A DNA stretch of 54,701 nt. It comes from Vagococcus acidifermentans (GTDB lineage Bacteria; Bacillota; Bacilli; Lactobacillales; Vagococcaceae). The position numbers and the translations under genes were made by a program. Location: assembly GCF_003987655.1 (NCBI RefSeq), contig NZ_NGKC01000017.1, positions 1 to 54,701 on the forward strand. The letters are read 5' to 3'. Positions 10,553 through 19,211 of the stretch are shown piece by piece. Positions within the stretch are counted from its first letter, which is position 1, and each line of letters starts with the position of its first letter. Under the pieces are notes generated by a model, which saw only the letters and a list, made by a program, of their open reading frames with translations, was not told the DNA's origin and made no database searches.

Positions 10553-11809
10553 ATGAAAATTTTAGTTATCGGCAGCGGCGGGAGAGAGCATGCGCTGGCG
10601 GATGCATTTTCTCAAAGTACGCAAGTTGAACATGTCTATTGTGCACCGGGCAATGCCGGCATGGACAATGCGACAATCACCAGTATCGCAATCGCTGAAA
10701 CGGCTTTTGAGCAGCTGGCTGATTTTGCGGAACAGCACCAGATTGCATGGACATTTGTTGGTCCGGAACTGCCGCTTTCACTGGGTATCGTTGATTATTT
10801 CCAGGAACGGGGCTTAAAAATCTACGGCCCTGACAAAGCAGCGGCCCAGCTGGAAAGTTCCAAAGATTTCGCAAAACAGTTGATGGTGAAATACGGTATA
10901 CCGACGGCGGCTTACCAGACGTTTGAAAACCTCCCGGACGCATTGGCGTATATCCGGAATCAGCCGTATCCTTTGGTTATCAAGGCAGACGGTCTAGCAG
11001 CCGGTAAAGGTGTGTTTATCGTTGCGGATGAACAGGAAGCGGCACATGTTTTGACAGATATTTTAGCAGATAACCGCTTCGGCGCAAGCGGTGCGAAAGT
11101 GGTCATCGAAGAATTTCTTGAAGGGGAAGAATTTTCACTGCTTTCATTTGTCAGCGGGACTGATGTCTACCCGATGGTCATTGCCCAGGACCACAAGCGG
11201 GCTTATGATGGCGACAAGGGGCCGAACACCGGCGGCATGGGCGCTTATTCGCCGGTCCCCCACATTCCGGACAGTGTGGTAGAAGAGGCTGTCAGGACCA
11301 TCGTCCAGCCGACAGCTGAAGCTATGACTAGCGAAAATACCCCTTTTAATGGTATTCTATATGCAGGGTTGATTTTGACAGATGTTGGCCCGAAAGTAAT
11401 TGAGTTTAATGTGAGATTTGGAGACCCAGAAACGCAAGTAGTGCTGCCGCGCTTGAAGAGTGACTTGGCTGCGGTCATTAATGACTTGCTGAATGGAAAA
11501 AAACCGCAAATCGACTGGCAACAAAACGGAGTTAGTTTAGGGGTGGTTGTTGCCGCCGAAGGCTATCCGGGAAGTTACAAAAAGGGGATGAGACTTCCGG
11601 ATTTGTCAAAGGTGGATGGTAAAATTTATTATTCCGGAGTTAGTAGAATCGATGGAAGACTTGTATCAAATGGGGGCAGGGTATTTCTTCTAGAGGTGAA
11701 CGGAAAGACGTTGCCGGAAGTGCAAGAAAAAGTTTACACTGAGTTGAGTAAAATTAATTTGGAGGGACTTTTCTTCCGAAAGGATATTGGCTTTAGAGGA
11801 ATTGACTAA
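10553..11809 (+). CDS. purD: GAR synthetase (phosphoribosylamine-glycine ligase)
   Basis: An ATP-grasp ligase joining glycine to phosphoribosylamine. The start at 10553 (MKILVIGSGGREHALADA) follows CAGGAGGA; in-frame codons upstream belong to the gap after purH. Length 418 residues, normal for PurD. Visible motifs: VGPELPLSLGIVD, KADGLAAGKGV in the ATP-grasp, DHKRAYDGDKGPNTGGMGAYSP split over residues near 210-230, and EFNVRFGDPETQ. A GntR gene follows after 15 bp. Confidence 0.96.
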   Translation: MKILVIGSGGREHALADAFSQSTQVEHVYCAPGNAGMDNATITSIAIAETAFEQLADFAEQHQIAWTFVGPELPLSLGIVDYFQERGLKIYGPDKAAAQLESSKDFAKQLMVKYGIPTAAYQTFENLPDALAYIRNQPYPLVIKADGLAAGKGVFIVADEQEAAHVLTDILADNRFGASGAKVVIEEFLEGEEFSLLSFVSGTDVYPMVIAQDHKRAYDGDKGPNTGGMGAYSPVPHIPDSVVEEAVRTIVQPTAEAMTSENTPFNGILYAGLILTDVGPKVIEFNVRFGDPETQVVLPRLKSDLAAVINDLLNGKKPQIDWQQNGVSLGVVVAAEGYPGSYKKGMRLPDLSKVDGKIYYSGVSRIDGRLVSNGGRVFLLEVNGKTLPEVQEKVYTELSKINLEGLFFRKDIGFRGID

Positions 11810-11824
11810 CGGAGTGTTTAGCCA

Positions 11825-12469
11825 ATGAAACGAAAGATAACGCAGGAAAGGGTATACAACTTTTTAAAGCAAAACATCCAAGAAGAAAAATGGATTTCGG
11901 GGATGAAACTTATTGAACAGGATATTGCTGATGAATTGTCTGTCAGCCGGACGCCTGTTAGACAAGCGATGGACCAGCTGGTAGAGGAAGATTATCTGGT
12001 TCGTCTTCCGAACCGCGGTGTCTACGTCAGAGGGAAAAAAATGAGCCGGCGCGAATTCGTCGAGCGGATTCAGCTGCTTGAGCTGTTAATGTCCAACTAT
12101 TTTTTCCAGATTGAGTCGAAAAGCATGATGGTCGAATCTGACGAACTGTATCAGCATTTCGAAAAGATCAAGCGTCTGCTTGCTTTAAGAGACTTTGAAA
12201 ACTTGAACAAAGAAATTCAACGGTTCATCAGTTGTCTGTTTTCTGAAAATAGGAACCAAATCATTTTAAACTTAATTCTAAGCAACTATGTCAAACTGAG
12301 TGCGAGCCGGATATCTGACTTGAAGCCGATTGTTTTCTATGAGCAAGTCGTGCGTTTTTTTGAACGCATGCTGCCGCATTTAGAATCTTATCAATGGGCA
12401 ATGGTCAGAAAAGAATTGCGGATATTTCTGAACAACCTGGTACTCGAGGTAGTCGACAGACAACTTTAA
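11825..12469 (+). CDS. GntR-family regulator (FadR/FCD-like), last gene of the purine transcript
   Basis: The 214-residue protein has an N-terminal winged helix (residues 5-70) with the GntR signature DIADELSVSRTPVRQAMDQL followed by a wing, then an all-helical C-terminal domain of FCD size. It lies 15 bp after purD with no promoter or terminator between, and a terminator follows, so it should be co-transcribed with the purine genes. A GntR repressor in this position is not part of the standard operon. Ligand and targets are unknown; the ABC transporter downstream is one candidate. Confidence 0.8.
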   Translation: MKRKITQERVYNFLKQNIQEEKWISGMKLIEQDIADELSVSRTPVRQAMDQLVEEDYLVRLPNRGVYVRGKKMSRREFVERIQLLELLMSNYFFQIESKSMMVESDELYQHFEKIKRLLALRDFENLNKEIQRFISCLFSENRNQIILNLILSNYVKLSASRISDLKPIVFYEQVVRFFERMLPHLESYQWAMVRKELRIFLNNLVLEVVDRQL

Positions 12470-12530
12470 GCGAGTCGCCAGATTTTCCAAAACGTCATTA
12501 ATTTAGCACTTGCATTTTTGTTCACTTAAA

Positions 12531-12570
12531 GGACTGCCAGCTGGATGGAAAGCAGCTGACAGTTCTTTTT
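12531..12570 (+). terminator. Terminator at the end of the purine/GntR transcript
   Basis: The stem GACTGCCAGCTG / CAGCTGACAGTTC (one bulge) has a 9-base loop and is followed by TTTTT. It is the first terminator after purC. Confidence 0.8.
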
Positions 12571-12752
12571 GTGTTGCGGCAAAGACCAAAGGATTCTCGG
12601 AAACTGAGAAAATAGCTGCTTTTTGGGTGGCAAAGCCGAGTGATTATTGTTACACTAAAAAAAATACGTTTTCCCAAGCTAATTGAATCAGGCAGTCTGG
12701 TTGAAAAAAGCAGTCGGGCCGCTTGTGCCAAAAGAGAAGAAAAGAGGGCATC

Positions 12753-13619
12753 ATGGACATAACGATTGAACAATTGAAGAAGCATTACGGAGTATTCGAA
12801 GCACTGACTGTTTCTTCGCTGACATTTGAATCAGGCAAAGCATATGGCGTCATTGGACCTAACGGCGCAGGCAAAACAACGCTGTTCAAATGCATGACTA
12901 ATATCATAGTTGATTACGACGGGCATATTTTTTATGATGGCATATCACCCAAAGAACAGCCTGATGTACTCCTGCAAATAGGCATCGTCCTTGATGACAT
13001 GTCTGTTTATAAAAATCGCAGCGGCTGGTTTAATATCGCCTATTTTGCCGGGCTAAGAGGCGGGTTCGACCGGGGGAAGGCATTGGATTTGGCGGCAGAA
13101 CTTGATATTGCTGATGTGCTGAACTCGCCTGTGACTCACTATTCTTACGGCATGACTAAAAAATTGATTTTGCTGATTGCTTTGCTGCATGAGCCGGCAG
13201 TATTGATTTTGGATGAACCGTTCAGAGGACTCGATATGGAAACGGTCAGTTGGTTCAAGAATTATTTGCGGCAGTTGAGAGATAACGGCATGAGTTTGAT
13301 TATTTCCAGCCACGTCAAAAATGATATTGAAGAATTATGCCAAGAAGTTTTTGTCTTGAAAAAAGGCAAAGTGGTCAAGCATCTTGATTTTGCTTCTGTT
13401 GAAGGCAAAGAAATTCGAGATATCCGCACGTCGGATTTCAGTCAGTTTCTGTCAATTTTAGACGACGTCAATTTATACTATCAAGAATTAGCAGGCGAAG
13501 TGATCCGCGTCAACATCGCTGATGAGCGCTGGGCGCAGGTCAATTCGCAGTTGAGAGAGCGTGACATTGACATCTATGAAATGTCCGTAGTAAACATTCT
13601 TGACAACTTACTAAATTAA
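12753..13619 (+). CDS. ABC transporter ATP-binding protein
   Basis: A 288-residue ATPase starting at the ATG at 12753 after AAGAGGG; an in-frame ATG upstream lacks a site. Walker A is GPNGAGKTT (residues 35-43), Walker B is VLILDEPFRGLD, and the His switch lies in SSHVKND. The signature motif is degenerate: YSYGMTKK instead of LSGGQ, as in several ABC-2-type exporters of the bacitracin/lantibiotic or YhaQ kind. The gene pairs with the membrane protein 12 bp downstream. Substrate unknown. Confidence 0.85.
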   Translation: MDITIEQLKKHYGVFEALTVSSLTFESGKAYGVIGPNGAGKTTLFKCMTNIIVDYDGHIFYDGISPKEQPDVLLQIGIVLDDMSVYKNRSGWFNIAYFAGLRGGFDRGKALDLAAELDIADVLNSPVTHYSYGMTKKLILLIALLHEPAVLILDEPFRGLDMETVSWFKNYLRQLRDNGMSLIISSHVKNDIEELCQEVFVLKKGKVVKHLDFASVEGKEIRDIRTSDFSQFLSILDDVNLYYQELAGEVIRVNIADERWAQVNSQLRERDIDIYEMSVVNILDNLLN

Positions 13620-13631
13620 GCGGGGGATATC

Positions 13632-14372
13632 ATGACAGGAAAATTAATTTTTAAAATGGAAATATTCAAGTATTTGAGAGACAGGAAGTATCTTATCTCT
13701 GCCGGGGTCATCGGCTGCCTGAACATCATCGCCTGTGTCTACTTTCTTTTCGCGGCGGACCGTGTGAACGGCTCGGTTAGTGTCTTGGAGGATGTGATGA
13801 CTTTTATAACATTGATGACAGTAGTTGCCAATCTGGTATTTATGTTTTTATATCCGTTTCATCTGATGGCGATGGATTATAAAAACAATGTGATGGCGCT
13901 AATGATTGCTTCGGGGGTGGAAAGAACCAAGCTGTTTTTCTGTAAAATAGGCGCTGCTTTATTGTGGACGATCGCTCTGGTGATTGCGATGAATCTGGTG
14001 CCGTTGCTGCTGATTTTTACTGAGGTAGGTCTGGTGGCGGTCAGCGATTTTTTTGGCAATTTCAGCAACATGTTGATCATGGCGGATTTGTCTTTGTGGG
14101 AAATGCTGCTGTTTTATTTCGTCGGTTATCTCAATACATTGGTGATGATTTCGACAGCGACGATTATCACGAAAGGAAGCAACATGACTTTTTTTCTATT
14201 CTTAGGTTTTCAATTTGTCAACGGTGTTGTTTCTAATCTGTTCTTGACAGTTCCGGTGATGTTGCATTTCAGTGTTATAGGGATGAAAATATTGACTTTC
14301 ATGTTGACACTACTAATGATGTCTGTGTTTATCCTGATTGCTCTGAACACATTAAAAAAACAGAATTTGTAA
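13632..14372 (+). CDS. ABC-2-type transporter permease
   Basis: A 246-residue hydrophobic protein with six likely membrane helices (about residues 20-40, 55-80, 105-130, 150-175, 185-210, 218-240). It has no ATPase motif and follows its partner ATPase by 12 bp with a GGGGG ribosome binding site. The arrangement (ATPase, then one 6-helix permease) fits an ABC-2 exporter or a membrane stress/antibiotic efflux pump. No known family member is recognised. Confidence 0.75.
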   Translation: MTGKLIFKMEIFKYLRDRKYLISAGVIGCLNIIACVYFLFAADRVNGSVSVLEDVMTFITLMTVVANLVFMFLYPFHLMAMDYKNNVMALMIASGVERTKLFFCKIGAALLWTIALVIAMNLVPLLLIFTEVGLVAVSDFFGNFSNMLIMADLSLWEMLLFYFVGYLNTLVMISTATIITKGSNMTFFLFLGFQFVNGVVSNLFLTVPVMLHFSVIGMKILTFMLTLLMMSVFILIALNTLKKQNL

Positions 14373-14374
14373 TG

Positions 14375-14400
14375 AAAACGGACGGCAGTCTGTTTTTTTT
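14375..14400 (+). terminator. Terminator after the ABC permease
   Basis: AAAACGGAC at 14375-14383 pairs with GTCTGTTTT around a GGCA loop and runs into eight T residues. Confidence 0.75.
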
Positions 14401-14901
14401 AATGCTTTAAAAAACAAAAATGAATTTATTTTCTTTTCTGCCGTACAAATGAGCACAAAAGAAAATTTTTAATGAACTTACAATTTTTTTGGAAAAATTA
14501 AATCCAATCAAAATTGATTCGTGTTATTTAAGTACGTTTTTTTATTGATAATTCAGCTTTTTTGTCACATGTCAGTTTTTTTAAAAAAACATCGGTGAAT
14601 AACGCTTGTTTTAGTGCTGCTGTTATTTGAAACCACTGTAACAGCCGTTTCTTAATTTAGTTATTGTCTTACCAGACCAAAGTCGGTTAATATAATTGCG
14701 AAAGCATCGCTAAATTTTTGGTGGGACTATCAGAATGATGCAGTCAGTTATTTTAAACAGAATAAGGGATTAGATATAACGTGCTTTCATGGGGGTTGTT
14801 TTTGGAAAAGTGTTCAAAAAATCAGGATATTATCCAAAAACCAAAGACTATGTGTTGGTAGTCTTTCCTCTACCGAATTTATGCAGAAGGTAGGAGAAAA
14901 T
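14401..14901. other. 500-bp AT-rich gap upstream of the Mga-like regulator
   Basis: No convincing gene is seen. It contains several T runs, an imperfect repeat CTGTTATTTG/CTGTAACAG near 14620-14645, and a 34-codon ORF (14789-14893) that ends inside the ribosome binding site of the next gene but lacks a ribosome binding site of its own. It probably holds the promoter and control region of the regulator. Confidence 0.4.
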
Positions 14902-16368
14902 ATGAACTTGTTTTTATCGGCAAAAGAAGAAGCAAAGTTAAAAATGTTAAAGGAACTGATTTTCAACGACAAAATAGTGTTAGCATCTGCATTGAAAGAA
15001 AACCTCGAGATTTCAGAACGGACAATCGAACGATATATTGCCGAAATCAATGAGGATATCGCTGCCCATCTGGAAAATGATGATATTTATATCGAAAAAA
15101 CCTCAGGCAGAGTTATCTTCCACTTGCCTAAAAGCAGTTCGCCGCAATATGTCATCGACTACTTGAAAATGATTTATATGGAAAATTCGCTGGAGTATAA
15201 CATTCTGGAATGTTTGTTTAAAGAAAAGTATGCGAGTGTTTCTGTACTTGCAGAAAAACTGTACATCACACCCTCCAGTTTATATAAAAAAATCTATCAA
15301 ATAGAAGAAACATTTAACAGCTTTGGACTGAAATTTATCTGGGGAGAAAATGTCCGGTCAAATCTGGCCATTCAAGAAAAAAAATTACGGTATTTATACT
15401 ACTATCTGTACTGGAATATCTTTAAAGGCTTCAGAAAATTTCCGGGCATACCTACTAAGGAAATCATGACGATTCAACAAGCAGTCGCGCTGAATCCAGT
15501 CAAACTGAAGCAGCTGGAATATATCTTATACATCATCAAACAACGGCTTGTCAGCGGACACCGGGTAGAGCTGCCCAACGAAATAAAAGAAGTCATCCGT
15601 ATCTTTTCCCAAAAAAAAGATTTGTCCGTCCACTTCATCTCTGTTTTCAACAATTATCCCGAGCAATCGGATGAGCGGTTGTATTTCAATCACTTTGCAC
15701 GTATCGTCATCAGCGAACTGGATACTGAAAGCGAAAGAATCGAAATCGGCAAGTCGCTGGCTGCGTGCGCCAACCGACTGACCGATACGGCAAATAAATT
15801 TCTGATTGAACTAGGGGAACGGTTCAACGGGGAATTTTTGTCTGACGATTATTACGAAAAACTGTATTATGTCACCTTGTTTTTAGTATTTGACGTTTCA
15901 ATTGATATTGAAGTACCTGATGATTTGGTCATGAAGCCCGACAGCAGTTTTTTTGAGAAGATGTCCCCGGAGAACTATAAGACTCTGGCGAAACTGAAAA
16001 ATTTCTATTTGCAGTTTGTTTCCTTGGAAAATCTGCCGACTAAAAACATTGATGTCAGCATGCTGATTGTCAGCAATTTAATCAATAGCGAGCACTCGAG
16101 GAAACCTTTTCTCATCTATGTCGAGTTCACTGCCAGCATCACCGGAGGCAACATGATTAAAAGAAAAATCAGCCACGTCTTCAATGAGGCCAATGTTCAG
16201 TTTACGAATGATATTCGACGGGCGGATTTAATCATTTCAGATACCGTTGTCGAACATTTCGTTGAAAAAGAATATTATTACATGGATGTTCTGACCGATA
16301 AAAACCGGTGGGAGAAACTTTTTGAACTGATTCAAAATAAACTGATGAGCATCACGTTTCATTTATAA
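14902..16368 (+). CDS. Mga/AtxA-like regulator (HTH plus PRD-like domains)
   Basis: The ATG at 14902 follows TAGGAGA and gives 488 residues; an in-frame ATG at 14881 is part of the leader. Residues 10-60 form a first HTH (DKIVLASALKENLEISERTIERYI) and residues 105-150 a second (ASVSVLAEKLYITPSSLYKKI), the double-HTH plan of the Mga family. The middle is helical and PRD-like, and the end (from about residue 400) looks like an EIIB-type Rossmann segment with SNLINSEH and SDTVVEHF. Family members are global or virulence regulators that are modulated by PTS phosphorylation. The gene stands alone; targets cannot be named. Confidence 0.75.
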   Translation: MNLFLSAKEEAKLKMLKELIFNDKIVLASALKENLEISERTIERYIAEINEDIAAHLENDDIYIEKTSGRVIFHLPKSSSPQYVIDYLKMIYMENSLEYNILECLFKEKYASVSVLAEKLYITPSSLYKKIYQIEETFNSFGLKFIWGENVRSNLAIQEKKLRYLYYYLYWNIFKGFRKFPGIPTKEIMTIQQAVALNPVKLKQLEYILYIIKQRLVSGHRVELPNEIKEVIRIFSQKKDLSVHFISVFNNYPEQSDERLYFNHFARIVISELDTESERIEIGKSLAACANRLTDTANKFLIELGERFNGEFLSDDYYEKLYYVTLFLVFDVSIDIEVPDDLVMKPDSSFFEKMSPENYKTLAKLKNFYLQFVSLENLPTKNIDVSMLIVSNLINSEHSRKPFLIYVEFTASITGGNMIKRKISHVFNEANVQFTNDIRRADLIISDTVVEHFVEKEYYYMDVLTDKNRWEKLFELIQNKLMSITFHL

Positions 16369-16378
16369 TATTCGCTAA

Positions 16379-16391
16379 AACACGAACATTA
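16379..16391 (+). promoter_or_regulatory. PurBox-like motif upstream of guaC
   Basis: ACACGAACATTAT matches the CGAAC-AT/A-rich core of PurR operators, and the same core appears before purC. The site lies about 150 bp before the guaC start. Evidence is by motif only. Confidence 0.35.
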
Positions 16392-16542
16392 TATAGAGGA
16401 TATCCGCTAAAAATAAGTAAATACTTGCAATTCATCCTAAAATGTTGTAGCGTTATGTGGGAAACCAAAAACAGCATATGATTTGGTCGTCTTTGGTCTT
16501 CCCTTTTACAAATGTGCCACATTTTTTAGGAGGAATTCTGAA

Positions 16543-17520
16543 GTGAAAATTTTTGATTATGAAGATATCCAGCTCGTCCCAAACAAGTGTATTGTGAATA
16601 GCCGGTCTGAGTGTGAAACAAAGGTCAAGCTCGGTAAAAGAGAGTTCCGGATGCCTGTCGTTCCAGCCAACATGCAAACAATCATCGATGAAAACATCGC
16701 TGAATTTTTAGCTGCCAACGGCTATTTCTATATCATGCACCGATTTGATGAAGCCAGCCGTATCCCGTTCATGGAAAAAATGCGGGCTAAAAATCTGTTC
16801 ACATCCATCAGCGTGGGAGTGAAAAGCAGTGAATATGCGTTTGTCAAGGAGCTTGCGGAGAAAGCGCTAGTACCTGACTACGTTACGATTGATATTGCAC
16901 ACGGTCACGCGAACAGTGTGATTGAAATGATTGGTCATATTAAAGAATATTTGCCGGAAACATTTGTGATTGCCGGTAATGTCGGCACACCCGAAGCAGT
17001 GAGGGAACTGGAAAATGCCGGCGCAGATGCCACAAAAGTCGGTATCGGACCGGGCAAAGTTTGTATCACTAAATTGAAAACAGGCTTTGGCACAGGGGGC
17101 TGGCAATTATCGGCACTCAGACGCTGCAGCAAAGCAGCCCGCAAACCGCTGATTGCTGATGGCGGTATCCGGACGCATGGTGATATCGCCAAATCAATTC
17201 GTTTCGGTGCAACCATGGTGATGATTGGTTCTTTATTTGCCGGTCACGAAGAATCGCCCGGTGACACAAAAATTGAAGACGGCGTATTATACAAAGAATA
17301 TTTCGGCAGTGCCTCGGAATATCAAAAAGGCGAGCGCAAAAATGTTGAAGGAAAGAAAATTTGGATTCAGCATAAAGGCAGCTTGGCAGATACGTTAGTG
17401 GAAATGGAGCAGGATTTACAATCATCGATTTCATACGCCGGCGGCAAAGATATTGAGGCCATCCGCAAAGTGGATTACGTCATTGTGAAAAACTCGATTT
17501 TTAATGGTGACATTTTTTAA
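16543..17520 (+). CDS. guaC: GMP reductase
   Basis: Converts GMP to IMP with NADPH, recycling guanine nucleotides. I choose the GTG at 16543, nine bases after AGGAGG at 16528-16533; the longer ORF from 16483 has no ribosome binding site and its N-terminus does not resemble the family. The 325-residue product begins [16 protein letters not shown] and carries the catalytic Cys174 in [11 protein letters not shown], plus [17 protein letters not shown] of the phosphate site. Monocistronic, with its own terminator. Confidence 0.95.
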   Translation: MKIFDYEDIQLVPNKCIVNSRSECETKVKLGKREFRMPVVPANMQTIIDENIAEFLAANGYFYIMHRFDEASRIPFMEKMRAKNLFTSISVGVKSSEYAFVKELAEKALVPDYVTIDIAHGHANSVIEMIGHIKEYLPETFVIAGNVGTPEAVRELENAGADATKVGIGPGKVCITKLKTGFGTGGWQLSALRRCSKAARKPLIADGGIRTHGDIAKSIRFGATMVMIGSLFAGHEESPGDTKIEDGVLYKEYFGSASEYQKGERKNVEGKKIWIQHKGSLADTLVEMEQDLQSSISYAGGKDIEAIRKVDYVIVKNSIFNGDIF

Positions 17521-17531
17521 AATAAGACTTG

Positions 17532-17570
17532 AAAACGTTCGTTTTAACTTGCTAGACGAACGTTTTTTTA
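17532..17570 (+). terminator. Terminator after guaC
   Basis: AAAACGTTCGT (17532-17542) pairs with ACGAACGTTTT (17556-17566), followed by a T run. Confidence 0.85.
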
Positions 17571-17599
17571 ATCTAATCAACGACGATATCGGTCTGTAC

Positions 17600-17628
17600 T
17601 TGTTATTCTCGCTGGATTGGACTATAAT
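17600..17628 (+). promoter_or_regulatory. Promoter of hisC
   Basis: TTGTTA at 17600-17605, a 17-bp spacer, and a perfect TATAAT at 17623-17628. Only about 22 nt remain between the predicted transcript start and the gene, so there is no room for a T-box like that of the main his operon. Confidence 0.75.
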
Positions 17629-17656
17629 TAAAATTCAATGAGAGAGGAGTGAGGGA

Positions 17657-18715
17657 ATGGATGGTATCAGAAAAATAACCCCTTATATTCCAGGCGCTCA
17701 GCCTGATTTTGAGGATATGATAAAGTTAAACACAAACGAGAATGCCTATCCGCCGTCGCCAAAAGTGTTAGAGGCGCTTGAAAAAGCGGATTACCGGCAG
17801 CTTATGCGTTATCCGTCACTGACAAATCACGAATTAAAGGAAGCACTGGCGGAAACGTACGGGCTTCAAACGGACCAGTTGATTATCGGCAACGGGTCGG
17901 ATGAGATTCTGGCATTCTGTTTTTTGGCTTTTTTTAATAGCCGCAAACCTGTCCTTTTTCCAGGCATGACGTATGGTTTTTATAAAGTGTGGGCTGATTT
18001 ATTTCATGTACCCTATCAGGAAATCCCGCTGCAGTCAGATACATTTGAGATTGTTCCGACGGATTATTTCAAGGAAAACGGTGGTATCATCATTGCAAAT
18101 CCTAATGCGCCGACCGGTATTGAACTCTCAAAAAACGACATCAGACGGATTCTTGCGGAAAATCCTGATGTGGTAGTCGTGATTGACGAAGCGTACTGTG
18201 ATTATGGCGATGAATCAGTCGTTGATTTGATAGCTGAGTACCATAATCTGGTTGTCACTCATACTTTTTCGAAGTCACGTTCGTTGGCAGGAATCCGTTT
18301 AGGTTACGCGATGGGGAATGCAAAGCTGATCAATGTGCTGGAAGCTGTCAAATCCTCCTTTAATCCTTATTCAGTTGACAAGCTGGCGGAAGTAGTGGGG
18401 ACTGCTGCGGTCGAGGACCAGAGCTATTATCAAGAGAAGAACGCCTTGATTTGTCAAACAAGAGACCGTTTTTCAGAGGAATTGGCAAAACTCGGGTTTC
18501 AAACATTGCCGTCAAAAACTAACTTTGTATTGACGACTCACCCTCAGGCGGATGCAGCTGATTTATTCCGTTATCTTGAATCCCGGCATATTTTTGTCCG
18601 CTATTTCAAGTCGCCGGCAGTTCTTGAAAATTATTTGCGCATTAGTATCGGGACAGAGAGTGAGATGGCTACAGTGATTCAGGTTATCCAAACTTATCTG
18701 CAAGACATTTTATAA
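17657..18715 (+). CDS. hisC: Histidinol-phosphate aminotransferase
   Basis: A PLP enzyme of fold type I, converting imidazole-acetol phosphate to histidinol phosphate. The 352-residue product starts MDGIRKITPYIPGAQ, has the substrate loop KLNTNENAYPPSP, the NPNAPTG motif, and the PLP lysine K206 in HTFSKSRSLAGIRLGYA. The ATG at 17657 follows AGAGAGGAG. It lies about 9 kb from the his operon on the other strand under its own promoter. It could also act on aromatic amino acids, as HisC does in Bacillus. Confidence 0.93.
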   Translation: MDGIRKITPYIPGAQPDFEDMIKLNTNENAYPPSPKVLEALEKADYRQLMRYPSLTNHELKEALAETYGLQTDQLIIGNGSDEILAFCFLAFFNSRKPVLFPGMTYGFYKVWADLFHVPYQEIPLQSDTFEIVPTDYFKENGGIIIANPNAPTGIELSKNDIRRILAENPDVVVVIDEAYCDYGDESVVDLIAEYHNLVVTHTFSKSRSLAGIRLGYAMGNAKLINVLEAVKSSFNPYSVDKLAEVVGTAAVEDQSYYQEKNALICQTRDRFSEELAKLGFQTLPSKTNFVLTTHPQADAADLFRYLESRHIFVRYFKSPAVLENYLRISIGTESEMATVIQVIQTYLQDIL

Positions 18716-18720
18716 TCTAA

Positions 18721-18765
18721 AAACGCATTGCTTCTGGTAGACAGTCAGATGCAATGTGTTTTTTC
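18721..18765 (+). terminator. Terminator after hisC
   Basis: AAACGCATTGC (18721-18731) pairs with GCAATGTGTTT (18751-18761, one G-T pair), followed by T residues. Confidence 0.8.
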
Positions 18766-18966
18766 TATTAATGAGAAGGTGTAAAAATGATGTGTTCGTT
18801 TCAAATGTTGTGAAAATGAATATTTACTTTCACTTTTTAATGAAAAATTTAAATAATCAAAACTCATGAAAGGGAAACTGAAAGGATAATAGCTGTTTTG
18901 ATTCAAGGTTTTCTTTTTCAGCTATGATAAAAGAGGAACAACGTAATAATGGAAGGAGTTTTTTGT

Positions 18967-19161
18967 GTGAATGATTTAAAGCATTCAGGAAAAGTGAGAA
19001 ATGGGCTTTTTTTGGCAGGAATAGGATTTGGTATTATGGCGGCGCTAGTAAAGGATTTGGAATCTTATGCACTTATATTGGCTTTAATGTGCGCGGGATG
19101 CTTGGCGGGCGGGTTTGCCTTTTGGGGAATGATTGCCAAGGAAAGTCGTAAAATGAAGTAA
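18967..19161 (+). CDS. Small membrane protein, unknown function
   Basis: A 64-residue protein starting at the GTG at 18967, about ten bases after GGAAGGAG; the ATG at 18949 overlaps that site and is less likely. Two predicted membrane helices (about residues 13-30 and 37-58) are followed by a basic tail KESRKMK. I do not recognise a family. It is convergent with the Rgg-like gene and shares a bidirectional terminator with it. The strong ribosome binding site favours a real gene. Confidence 0.55.
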   Translation: MNDLKHSGKVRNGLFLAGIGFGIMAALVKDLESYALILALMCAGCLAGGFAFWGMIAKESRKMK

Positions 19162-19211
19162 AAATAGAAGGAATAGGACTGGAGTTATTTCATCCTATTC
19201 CTTCTATTTTT
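19160..19211. terminator. Bidirectional terminator between convergent genes
   Basis: A perfect 19-bp stem, 19160-19178 with 19193-19211, has A5 on the left and T5 on the right, so it can end transcription from either strand. The stop of the Rgg-like gene lies in the loop. Confidence 0.9.

Noticed and set aside
14789-14893. 34-codon ORF as leader peptide of the Mga-like gene
   Set aside because: It ends in the ribosome binding site of the gene, which is suggestive, but it has no ribosome binding site of its own.
16483-16542. Longer start for guaC
   Set aside because: No ribosome binding site; AGGAGG lies before the GTG at 16543, and the catalytic Cys then falls at position 174 as in the family.
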